Below are positions 1 to 6,030 of a stretch of 44,204 nt of DNA, piece after piece (within the stretch, counting starts at the first letter, position 1; every line of letters starts with the position of its first letter). The DNA is from Limisphaera sp. (GTDB lineage Bacteria; Verrucomicrobiota; Verrucomicrobiia; Limisphaerales; Limisphaeraceae): positions 1-44,204 of the forward strand of contig JANWVC010000012.1 in assembly GCA_025057755.1 (NCBI GenBank). Reading direction: 5' to 3'. The notes beneath the pieces were generated by a model that was not told the DNA's origin, did not search any database, and saw only the letters and a program-made list of their open reading frames with translations. The position numbers and the translations under genes were made by a program.

Positions 1-738
1 TTCTCGACCAAGCGCACCGACCCCACGACCGACCTGGTCCTTTACGAATACCGCCCCTACAGCCCCGGCTTGGGACGGTGGCCAAGCCGCGATCCCATCG
101 GGGAACTTGGCGGGAAGAACCTGTACGCTTACGTTGCAAACGATGCAGTAAACGCTTCCGATCCAGTTGGGCTTTGCGCTGGTTCGTGTGGAACCACGTT
201 GGCGGTGGCTTTGCCTGGCGTCAAGAATCCACTGCCGGACATTCACAAAGGACTTTGCACATGGCTGGAAGGGAAGATTCGAGGCTTCTTGAGTAGCGCG
301 GAGGACATTCGAGCTTGGAATAGATTCGTCAGTGGCACGGCGAATGATATTGAACTGACCGAGTCTGAGATGGGGTCGGTATTGGGAGGAGCCCCTGCCT
401 TTCAAGCTGAACTCAAGAAGCAAGCTGAAGATTGCAAGACGAACCCCTTTTACTGGTTTAACCGAACGACACAAGTCGGTGATTCCATTGGATCTCCTTG
501 GTCTGCTTCGCTTGGTCGGGTCTCCATCAAATTGACGACATCCTGTGCTTGCCGAACCCTGACTTGGGAAGCGTGCATCTTTGACAAATATGACTTCGAT
601 CCAACCTGGTTTTTGGGCGGCAGGGAACCCACAGCCGAGTGGCATACGATTTTGGTCTGGGCCGCACAGAATGTTGGTCAATGCGGGTGGAAAGAGTTTC
701 ACCACAAAGGGTGCAAAGATGGATTCGTCGCGAACTAA
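1..738 (+). CDS. Rhs/YD-repeat protein, C-terminal part, with colicin M-like tip domain (5' end outside window)
   Basis: The reading frame is open from base 1, so only the C-terminus is present. It opens with the Rhs-associated core (FSTKRTDPTTDLVLYEYRP, then GRWPSRDPIGE and the ND..NASDPVG ending), which marks the end of the Rhs shell. About 190 residues of a variable tip follow. Near its end (583-624) the tip reads DKYDFDPTWFLGGR, preceded by a short beta-like stretch (LGRVSIKL) and followed by AEWHTILVW. This resembles the catalytic region of colicin M, whose active site as I recall it is D-x-Y-D followed by H-R; here the His before the Arg is Gly and the Asp-Arg spacing is three residues longer. 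Colicin M cleaves the peptidoglycan precursor lipid II in the periplasm. The tip is rich in Cys. A small membrane-protein gene overlaps its 3' end, as expected for toxin and immunity. The Rhs assignment is firm; the toxin class is inference. Confidence 0.8.
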   Translation, partial: FSTKRTDPTTDLVLYEYRPYSPGLGRWPSRDPIGELGGKNLYAYVANDAVNASDPVGLCAGSCGTTLAVALPGVKNPLPDIHKGLCTWLEGKIRGFLSSAEDIRAWNRFVSGTANDIELTESEMGSVLGGAPAFQAELKKQAEDCKTNPFYWFNRTTQVGDSIGSPWSASLGRVSIKLTTSCACRTLTWEACIFDKYDFDPTWFLGGREPTAEWHTILVWAAQNVGQCGWKEFHHKGCKDGFVAN

Positions 739-1015
739 GGTTGCGTCGGCTGTCTATTTACTTGGCCTTGCTGGTCCCGGTGTGCTCACGGGATTACTAT
801 CGCTCGTCGAACGCGCGGGGTTCCATCTCGGAGTTGGTGGTGGCCTCATAGCGATCGTGAGTCTAGGGGCATGTATAGCGGGTGCTAGTATTCGGCCCAC
901 AACGGTTAGAAAGAAGTTGGTTCTGGTGCTAATAGCGCTAGTCATTATCCCTATGGAGATTCTTGTTTTGGGGTTTATTTACTTGGGCATATATGGCCTA
1001 GATGGAACTCAATGA
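719..1015 (+). CDS. Small three-helix membrane protein, candidate immunity protein for the upstream Rhs tip
   Basis: This 98-residue protein starts at ATG 719, inside the last codons of the Rhs gene, and overlaps it by 20 bases in another frame, which suggests translational coupling. Three hydrophobic segments are visible: about residues 8-30, 34-57 and 65-93, the last followed by a short GLDGTQ tail. No family is recognised. Small integral membrane proteins act as immunity factors for some colicin M-type bacteriocins (PmiA of pyocin M is one I recall), so an immunity role for the tip encoded just upstream is plausible. The first residues (MDSSRTKV) are polar and positively charged, consistent with a cytoplasmic N-terminus. 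The alternative is an unrelated short membrane protein. Confidence 0.6.
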   Translation: MDSSRTKVASAVYLLGLAGPGVLTGLLSLVERAGFHLGVGGGLIAIVSLGACIAGASIRPTTVRKKLVLVLIALVIIPMEILVLGFIYLGIYGLDGTQ

Positions 1016-1068
1016 CAGAGGCTTGTTGTCCCGCCAGAAGATGTGCATCAGTCGTGCGCCGCTCAGGC

Positions 1069-1136
1069 CTTGGCCCATGAGAGACAGTGGGCTAAACGGA
1101 TGTGGGGTTGAAACGGACCTTCTCTCACGGGCCAAG
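1069..1136 (+). repeat. Short inverted-repeat element, copy 1
   Basis: Two 16-base arms, 1069-1084 (CTTGGCCCATGAGAGA) and 1121-1136 (TCTCTCACGGGCCAAG), are inverted copies with one mismatch, enclosing 36 bases. The same arm sequence bounds a second element at 1628-1734. It contains no gene. It looks like a miniature mobile or REP-type palindrome, but no target duplication is clear here. Confidence 0.6.
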
Positions 1137-1171
1137 CGGGAGGAAGGTCGGCCACCCGCCACGCTGCGCTG

Positions 1172-1199
1172 GATTTGAGATGGCAGATTTGAGATGCCA
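1172..1199 (+). repeat. Tandem 14-base duplication
   Basis: GATTTGAGATGGCA at 1172-1185 is followed directly by GATTTGAGATGCCA at 1186-1199, with a single mismatch. It lies in the gene-free 265 bases between the small membrane protein and the broken Rhs fragment. No other feature apart from the inverted repeat at 1069-1136 is seen there. Confidence 0.55.
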
Positions 1200-1280
1200 G
1201 AGCGGGTGTGGGTTTGCCACCGCCGTTGCGTACTTCCGGCGCGGCGGAGAGAATTCAGTTGAGCAATCGCCGGATTTGAT

Positions 1281-1613
1281 TTGAATTGGACGTCAGCCAT
1301 GACGGGATTTGACAGAGAGTACAGCAGCCGGACGTTGCCCGGCGCCGTGGACATCGTGGGTGACGCGCACGCCGCCGCCACGGTGACGGTGAACCTGCAA
1401 CCGGCGGCGCGGCAGGGCGAATACTTCTGGAAGGAACTGCAAGTGCCCAACACGAATGGCCCGGTCTGGCAAGCGGTGACCGTCATTGGCGTGCTCCAAC
1501 AAGGCACCAACGCCGACATCGTCACCACCAACCTCGGGCAGGTCTATGTGCCGCAAACGCCGGAAGCGTTCGCGTATGACGCGGATGGGAATCTGACCAA
1601 CGACGGCAGGTAG
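1281..1613 (+). pseudogene. Rhs/YD-repeat protein, 5' fragment ended by an amber codon
   Basis: The 110 codons encode YD-repeat-family sequence: a region with AAATVTVNLQPAARQGEYFW and the typical EAFAYDADGNLTNDGR ending. In this family the next residues are normally W-x-x-x-W-D-A-E-N-R-L-V. Here the Trp codon is replaced by TAG at 1611-1613, after which ILTWD continues in the same frame. There is an upstream in-frame stop at 1260-1262 and no convincing start or signal peptide, so the N-terminal part of the gene is also missing. The rest of the gene continues in the same frame from 1629 to 2957. A single TGG-to-TAG change explains this break. Confidence 0.65.
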
Positions 1614-1627
1614 ATTCTGACTTGGGA

Positions 1628-1734
1628 CTTGGCCCGTGAGATAGGACACTCTGACGGGGCGTGTCGGCAAGGTGCTGGCCATCTGTGCAACGCAACAAAT
1701 CGGCAGGCTGACAGGATTATCTCACGGGCTAAAG
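1628..1734 (+). repeat. Short inverted-repeat element, copy 2, inserted in the Rhs gene
   Basis: Arms at 1628-1643 (CTTGGCCCGTGAGATA) and 1718-1734 (TATCTCACGGGCTAAAG) are near-perfect inverted copies and match those of the element at 1069-1136. The element sits exactly between the TWD and ENRLV parts of a YD-repeat motif that is normally continuous, so it is an insertion of about 100 bases. The frame is kept across it. No transposase is present, so it would have been moved in trans. Confidence 0.6.
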
Positions 1735-2957
1735 AGAATCGGTTGGTGCAGGTCGAGAGTAGGGCGGACGCCCCGTCCGCCTCCAGGAGGAAAGTCGCCT
1801 GGACTTACGACGGCTTGGGCCGTCGGATTCGGCAGACCACGTACGACGGGAGCAGCGGCAACTGGGTGGTGACGGAAGACCTGAAGTGGGTGAGCGACCC
1901 GGTGTTGTTTGGCCGGCACATCGCGGAGTTGAATGCCACGAACTACGCGCTGGTGCGGAGCTATGTGTGGGGACTGGATGTGTCAGAGACCCTGGACGGT
2001 GCGGGGGGAGTAGGTGGTTTGCTGTGGGTGACCCTGAACACGGGACCTGCTTCAGGCAGTCACTTCTGTGCGTATGATGGCAACGGCAACGTAGCTGCGC
2101 TTGTCAAAGCGCAGGACGGGACTGTCTCTGCCAACTACGAGTATGGTCCCTTTGCCGAGCCAATTCGTGTTACAGGTCCTGCCGCCCGAGCGAATCCCTT
2201 CCATTTCTCGACCAAGCGCACTGACGATACCACTGACCTTGTGCTTTACGAATACCGCGCGAACAGTCCCATCCTCGGCCGGTGGCCAAACGGAGACCCC
2301 ATCGGGCAATTGAGGACGATTGCGATGATGATTGAGGCGAAAGATATCGAGCGCATCAAACGGGTTTTGCCCGCATCCCCAGAGGCTCGGCATCTGTTGC
2401 TTTATAATGCTTACTACCGAAGCCACATCTCTGCCGCGCACCCGAGGTTGACCGTTGGCGCTGGCCGCACGGCGGACACCGTCGTTGTGCCCCTGTACGG
2501 GTTCGTCCAGAACGACCCAATCCAAGCTTACGACCCAGACGGGCAAGTGGCTCAGTGGTTGGCAGCGTGCGGAGTTGGAGCGTGTTGGGGTGGCATCGGA
2601 GGTTTCTTCGGGGGACTTGGTGGCGGATGGCGAGGTGCTACGTGCGGGGCGCTCGGCGGTGCAGTAAACGGGTGTTGTTCGGGTATCATCTGCACAACGC
2701 TGCCGCAGTTTTGCACTATCGGCTCTTGCCTTTATGGTGCGCTTGGATCGTTTGCCCAGCAGATGTGCGAAGGGGGATTCAACTATAAAGACAAGTGTGC
2801 GTGGGCAAGCCTAGTTCTTTCAGCAGGGATCGGCTGTCTCGGCGGGCTTGGCAAAGGAGTAGAAGATGCACAAATCAAGATTCTTGTTTGGGTCACTGGT
2901 GTTGACATCGCTGCAATAACGACATCCTGCCCCGCTGTCCGAGATTTGTTGAAGTAA
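1629..2957 (+). CDS. Rhs/YD-repeat protein, C-terminal portion with glycine-rich, Cys-rich tip (probably part of a broken gene)
   Basis: This open frame contains YD motifs (WTYDGLGRRIRQTTYDG, AYDGNGNVAALV, YEYGPFAEPIR) and the Rhs core (FSTKRTDDTTDLVLYEYRA, GRWPNGDPIGQL, LYGFVQNDPIQAYDPDG). The first 37 codons or so are translated from the inserted inverted-repeat element, and the true N-terminus lies upstream behind an amber codon, so expression of this piece is doubtful. Between DPIG and LYGF about 57 extra residues are present that the first Rhs module (1-738) lacks. After the core, a tip of roughly 135 residues is rich in Gly and Cys, with GGxxGG-type runs that could form membrane-inserting glycine zippers. 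No enzymatic motif was recognised. A small membrane-protein gene follows after 8 bases. Confidence 0.7.
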   Translation: MAREIGHSDGACRQGAGHLCNATNRQADRIISRAKENRLVQVESRADAPSASRRKVAWTYDGLGRRIRQTTYDGSSGNWVVTEDLKWVSDPVLFGRHIAELNATNYALVRSYVWGLDVSETLDGAGGVGGLLWVTLNTGPASGSHFCAYDGNGNVAALVKAQDGTVSANYEYGPFAEPIRVTGPAARANPFHFSTKRTDDTTDLVLYEYRANSPILGRWPNGDPIGQLRTIAMMIEAKDIERIKRVLPASPEARHLLLYNAYYRSHISAAHPRLTVGAGRTADTVVVPLYGFVQNDPIQAYDPDGQVAQWLAACGVGACWGGIGGFFGGLGGGWRGATCGALGGAVNGCCSGIICTTLPQFCTIGSCLYGALGSFAQQMCEGGFNYKDKCAWASLVLSAGIGCLGGLGKGVEDAQIKILVWVTGVDIAAITTSCPAVRDLLK

Positions 2958-2965
2958 AAGAAAGC

Positions 2966-3334
2966 ATGTCTGACCTGAGCCTCGAAATTGTTGCAGTTGT
3001 GTTGGCGTGCGGAACGTTTGGATATTTTTCCAAACTTTTGCGGCACAAGTTTGAGTTCAGCATCATCCGTCTCCTTACGCTCGTTTTGGTGCTTCTGCTG
3101 GTGATTGCTCCGGTAATGTGGCTCTGGCAAAATAGTTCGAAATCGCTCGACGAAATGTCAGCGACGTCACGTTGGGCTGGTTTGCTTCGGTCAGTGACAG
3201 TGAGCCTAATTATCGGTGTATGCACGTTAGTCATGGCCTGTCAGAAGCGAAGCGGGACAATCGGAATTGGACTCGCCAAGTTCTTGCACTGCCATCTAAG
3301 AAATCGTCATGCCGAATCAGGCGGTGCGGAATAA
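2966..3334 (+). CDS. Small three-helix membrane protein downstream of second Rhs tip, candidate immunity protein
   Basis: This 122-residue protein begins 8 bases after the Rhs stop. Hydrophobic segments lie at about residues 5-24, 34-55 and 70-92, and the polar tail ends in HAESGGAE. It has no recognised family and no obvious identity to the protein at 719-1015. The position, size and topology are the same, which makes a tip-specific partner role likely for both. It probably shares a transcript with the Rhs gene. An alternative is a remnant of a larger membrane protein. Confidence 0.55.
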   Translation: MSDLSLEIVAVVLACGTFGYFSKLLRHKFEFSIIRLLTLVLVLLLVIAPVMWLWQNSSKSLDEMSATSRWAGLLRSVTVSLIIGVCTLVMACQKRSGTIGIGLAKFLHCHLRNRHAESGGAE

Positions 3335-3393
3335 CCCGGTGTCCCGCACAAACGGTGAGAAGGAAATCTGGCGGCGCTGATACCGTTTCCAAC

Positions 3394-3456
3394 GTTGTTC
3401 ACAAGGGCGCGGAGCGACGCCCCCGGAAGCCGGGGCGTAGCGCCCTTGTGAACAAC
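3394..3456 (+). repeat. Long palindromic repeat (63-base hairpin)
   Basis: The 17-base arms 3394-3410 (GTTGTTCACAAGGGCGC) and 3440-3456 are exact inverted copies. A second inner stem, ACGCCCC against GGGGCGT, closes around GGAAGCC. The result is an almost continuous hairpin typical of extragenic palindromic repeats. No T-run follows, so it is unlikely to be an intrinsic terminator. Confidence 0.75.
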
Positions 3457-3558
3457 TGGGCGGCGCGCCAGATTGAGTCTGGCAGTCGCAGCTTTGCCCC
3501 GACGCTTCACGGTCGTAGCGGCGCCGCCCCCACAAGGGCCCGCCTGAGATCAGCGGTG

Positions 3559-3773
3559 TGCGGCTGGGCGCAGGCGTATTACCAAGCTCAGCGGGAGAAG
3601 GGCAAAAGCCACGCCTGCGCCTTGCGTTGCCTGGGCATCGCTGGCTGGAAGTGCTCTGGAAGATGTGGCAGACGCGCACCCGTTACGACGGCGACTTGCA
3701 CGCGCGCAACCAACAGAAACACGGCTCGTGGGTCATGCAAATTCTCACCCCACCCGCGGCCAAACCGGTGTGA
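3559..3773 (+). pseudogene. IS110-family transposase, C-terminal remnant with frameshift
   Basis: In one frame the sequence reads WAQAYYQAQREKGKSHACAL then RCLG. From about 3636 the match continues in a different frame as HRWLEVLWKMWQTRTRYDGD and on to KHGSWVMQILTPPAAKPV. This resembles the conserved C-terminus of IS110-family transposases (from memory of the family). Only about 70 codons remain and they are split by a frameshift near 3635, so it is a dead fragment. The N-terminal DEDD domain is absent and no element ends are recognised. Confidence 0.65.
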
Positions 3774-3911
3774 ACAACTTTCATGAAAAAGCCATTTGCA
3801 AAACCAGAGAACATCTCAGGCCGCGCCGGAGTTGGTCGGCCACCCCCGCTTGCCGCACAGCCCTGGACGCTCCGTCTTCGCTGCGGAGGGCGGGGTGGCG
3901 ATGCGATCGTA

Positions 3912-3934
3912 GCGGCGCCCCGGCGGAGCGCCGC
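3912..3934 (+). repeat. Perfect 7-base palindrome hairpin
   Basis: GCGGCGC at 3912-3918 pairs with GCGCCGC at 3928-3934 around a 9-base loop. It lies downstream of the nitrate operon's last gene (minus strand). It could help end that transcript, but there is no T-run in that direction, so it is listed only as a palindrome. Confidence 0.45.
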
Positions 3935-4056
3935 ATTCCTGGCGTCGTGGCGGAACGGTGAGGAATTGCCGTGGTGACTGCGGCATGCGGGATGACGGTG
4001 CATTGCCGTGTGTTCTGTTCGGCTCGCGGTCTTGGTTGTGTCAGGCGTAGTGCCGA

Positions 4057-6030
4057 TTAGTACACGTCCCGGCAGTAACGTTTTTCGGCACGCATGCGAG
4101 CTACATACTCGGTGGCGTTGTCTGGCGAGAGGCCGCCGGCTTGTTGGATGATTTGGTGCAAGGCGGCGTCCACGTCACGAGCCATCCGGGTGGCGTCTCC
4201 GCAGACATAGAAGGCAGCGCCTTGCTCGAGCCAATGCCAGAGCTCCTTGGCATGTTCGAGCATTCGGTGTTGGACGTAGATTTTGTGGGCTTGCTCCCGG
4301 GACCATGCGAGGTCGAGCCGGGTTAGGACGCCCTCTTTGAGGAAGTTGTGGATTTCGTCCTGGTAGAAAAAGTCGGTGTCCCGGGAATGGCCTCCGAAGA
4401 ACAACCAAGATTGGCCGCGGGCACCCGAGGCTTGACGGTGCTGAAGGAAAGCTCGGAAGGGTGCAATCCCGGTACCTGGCCCTACCATGATGAGGGGACG
4501 ATCGGGCGGCGGCAGTCGGAAAGCGGGGTTTTTGTGGAGGAATACGGGCACTGCCCCGGGTGGGGGCACTCGTTCGGCCAGGTAGGTTGAGCAAACTCCT
4601 TTGCGAATACGTCCGTGCAGTTCATAACGAACGATTCGGACGGTGAGATGGACTTCCGCAGGATAGAGAAGCGGGCTGGAGGCGATGGAGTAGAAGCGCG
4701 GTTGCAGCGGACGCAACAGGGCAACGAATTCGGCTGGCGCGAACGGTAGGCGGGAACAGGATTGCAAAAGATCGATGAGGTGGAGCCTTTGGGTCGGGGT
4801 TGCCGAGCGTGCTTCATTGGCATGAGAGGCAGCGTCCGGAAGTTGTAAGTTTCGGCATTTTTCTTTAAGCGTCTGGAGCAGTATATCGGAGATTTTGTTG
4901 AGTTCGTAGTGTTGCAGCAGCGCCTGGCGGAGCGGAACTGGTTGCCCGTCCCGGCCGGGGACTTCCTCCTCGCCGTTAAAGTTCAACAATTGGAGCAATT
5001 CCTCAACGAGGGCCGGGTCATTGGTAGGCCAGACGCCGAGGGCGTCGCCCGGTTCATATTGTAGGCCTGATTGCTCCAGGGAAATGGCGAAGTGCCGAAC
5101 CTCTCGACTGGCCTGCATGCTGGTGATTGGATGATTCGCAAGTAAGCGAGCCGGGAACGGTTGTTTGCGGGACCAGAGGATAGGGACGGATGTGGCACGC
5201 AGTGCGGGTTGCGCCTGGATTGCAGGCCCATTGGGACGCGGGTTGGCAGCAGGCGGGATTGAAAACTCGGCCTGGAAGTTGGAGTCTGAGTTGGCAAGGG
5301 CCTGAAAAGCTCCCATGAGCCATTGGCGGAAAGGTTCCTCAAAGTCTGTGTCACAATCTTGGCGCGCGTGAATGCGTTGTGCACCGAGTTGTTCGAGGAA
5401 TGCATCCAGGTCGCGACCGAACTTGCAGAAATGGGTATAATTACGGTCCCCCAGCGCGCAGACGCTGTAGCGGAGGCCAGCGAGCCGAAGGGTGGGATTA
5501 TTGACAAGGTTTTGCCAAAAGGCTCGGGCATTATCCGGGGGCTCGCCATCGCCGTAGGTGCTGGTAACAATTAACAAGTTTTTTTCCTGAGCCAAGCGGG
5601 CAATGTCGTAGGCACCGAGTTCTTGAACGGTGGCGGCGAAGCCGCGACTCGCCGCCTCTTTGACGGCTTGTTTGGCCAGGCGTTCAGCGTTGCCGGTCTG
5701 GGAGCCATATAAGATGGTTAACGGTTGGAGTTGTTTTTCGGCGGAGGACGATGTTGGTGCCGGCACCGGCGCGTAAGAAAAGAGTCCGGCCAGAAATCCG
5801 TTCAGCCACGCGCGTTGCTCGGGTGTGAATGGGGCGCTTTCTGGGATGACCGGTACCCATCGGCCTGGCTCAGCCGGCCCCAGCGGCAGGCTCCATGGAG
5901 ACAACGGAGTTTGGCCTCGGGAAAGTTCCCCTGGAGAAGCCGAATGGCTAGAACCGGCTTCCTGGGGCCAAGTTGCGGAAGCTGTTGTGCGGTTGGTTTG
6001 GACTGCGCGTGCTTCAACTGTGGTGTTCAT
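4057..6030 (-). CDS. cysJ: CysJ-like NADPH diflavin reductase (electron donor to the nitrite/sulfite reductase)
   Basis: This 657-residue protein has the sulfite reductase flavoprotein layout. The flavodoxin domain has its FMN loop at 107-115 (YGSQTGNAE), then STYGDGEPPDNARAF near 157-171 and CALGDRNY at 191-198. The FAD domain has RFYSIASS at 445-452 and GVCSTYL at 478-484. The NADPH domain has VGPGTGIAPFRAF at 516-528, FFGGHSRDTDF near 544-554 and YVCGDATRMARDV at 608-620, and the protein ends in Tyr as this family usually does. It is therefore expected to move electrons from NADPH through FAD and FMN to a sirohaem enzyme. Its ATG overlaps the stop of the nitrite reductase gene (ATGA, 6027-6030), implying coupling. 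In this operon its partner is probably the NirA-like protein, although a role in sulfite reduction cannot be excluded. Residues 68-83 resemble a helix in that partner. Confidence 0.93.
   Translation of the reverse strand: MNTTVEARAVQTNRTTASATWPQEAGSSHSASPGELSRGQTPLSPWSLPLGPAEPGRWVPVIPESAPFTPEQRAWLNGFLAGLFSYAPVPAPTSSSAEKQLQPLTILYGSQTGNAERLAKQAVKEAASRGFAATVQELGAYDIARLAQEKNLLIVTSTYGDGEPPDNARAFWQNLVNNPTLRLAGLRYSVCALGDRNYTHFCKFGRDLDAFLEQLGAQRIHARQDCDTDFEEPFRQWLMGAFQALANSDSNFQAEFSIPPAANPRPNGPAIQAQPALRATSVPILWSRKQPFPARLLANHPITSMQASREVRHFAISLEQSGLQYEPGDALGVWPTNDPALVEELLQLLNFNGEEEVPGRDGQPVPLRQALLQHYELNKISDILLQTLKEKCRNLQLPDAASHANEARSATPTQRLHLIDLLQSCSRLPFAPAEFVALLRPLQPRFYSIASSPLLYPAEVHLTVRIVRYELHGRIRKGVCSTYLAERVPPPGAVPVFLHKNPAFRLPPPDRPLIMVGPGTGIAPFRAFLQHRQASGARGQSWLFFGGHSRDTDFFYQDEIHNFLKEGVLTRLDLAWSREQAHKIYVQHRMLEHAKELWHWLEQGAAFYVCGDATRMARDVDAALHQIIQQAGGLSPDNATEYVARMRAEKRYCRDVY

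Larger units (their letters stand above)
3335..4056. other. Repeat-rich stretch without an intact gene
   Basis: This 722-base stretch separates the Rhs locus from the nitrate operon. It holds a 63-base hairpin (3394-3456), a frameshifted tail of an IS110-type transposase (3559-3773) and a smaller perfect palindrome (3912-3934). The motif CGTAGCGGCGCC occurs near 3513 and again near 3909. The open frames here overlap one another on both strands with no family signature, and I regard them as chance. Confidence 0.6.

Noticed and set aside
3172..3786. Open frame of 204 codons after the Rhs locus
   Set aside because: It runs through the second small membrane-protein gene in another frame and the palindromic repeat. 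Only its end matches the IS110 tail, which is itself frameshifted.
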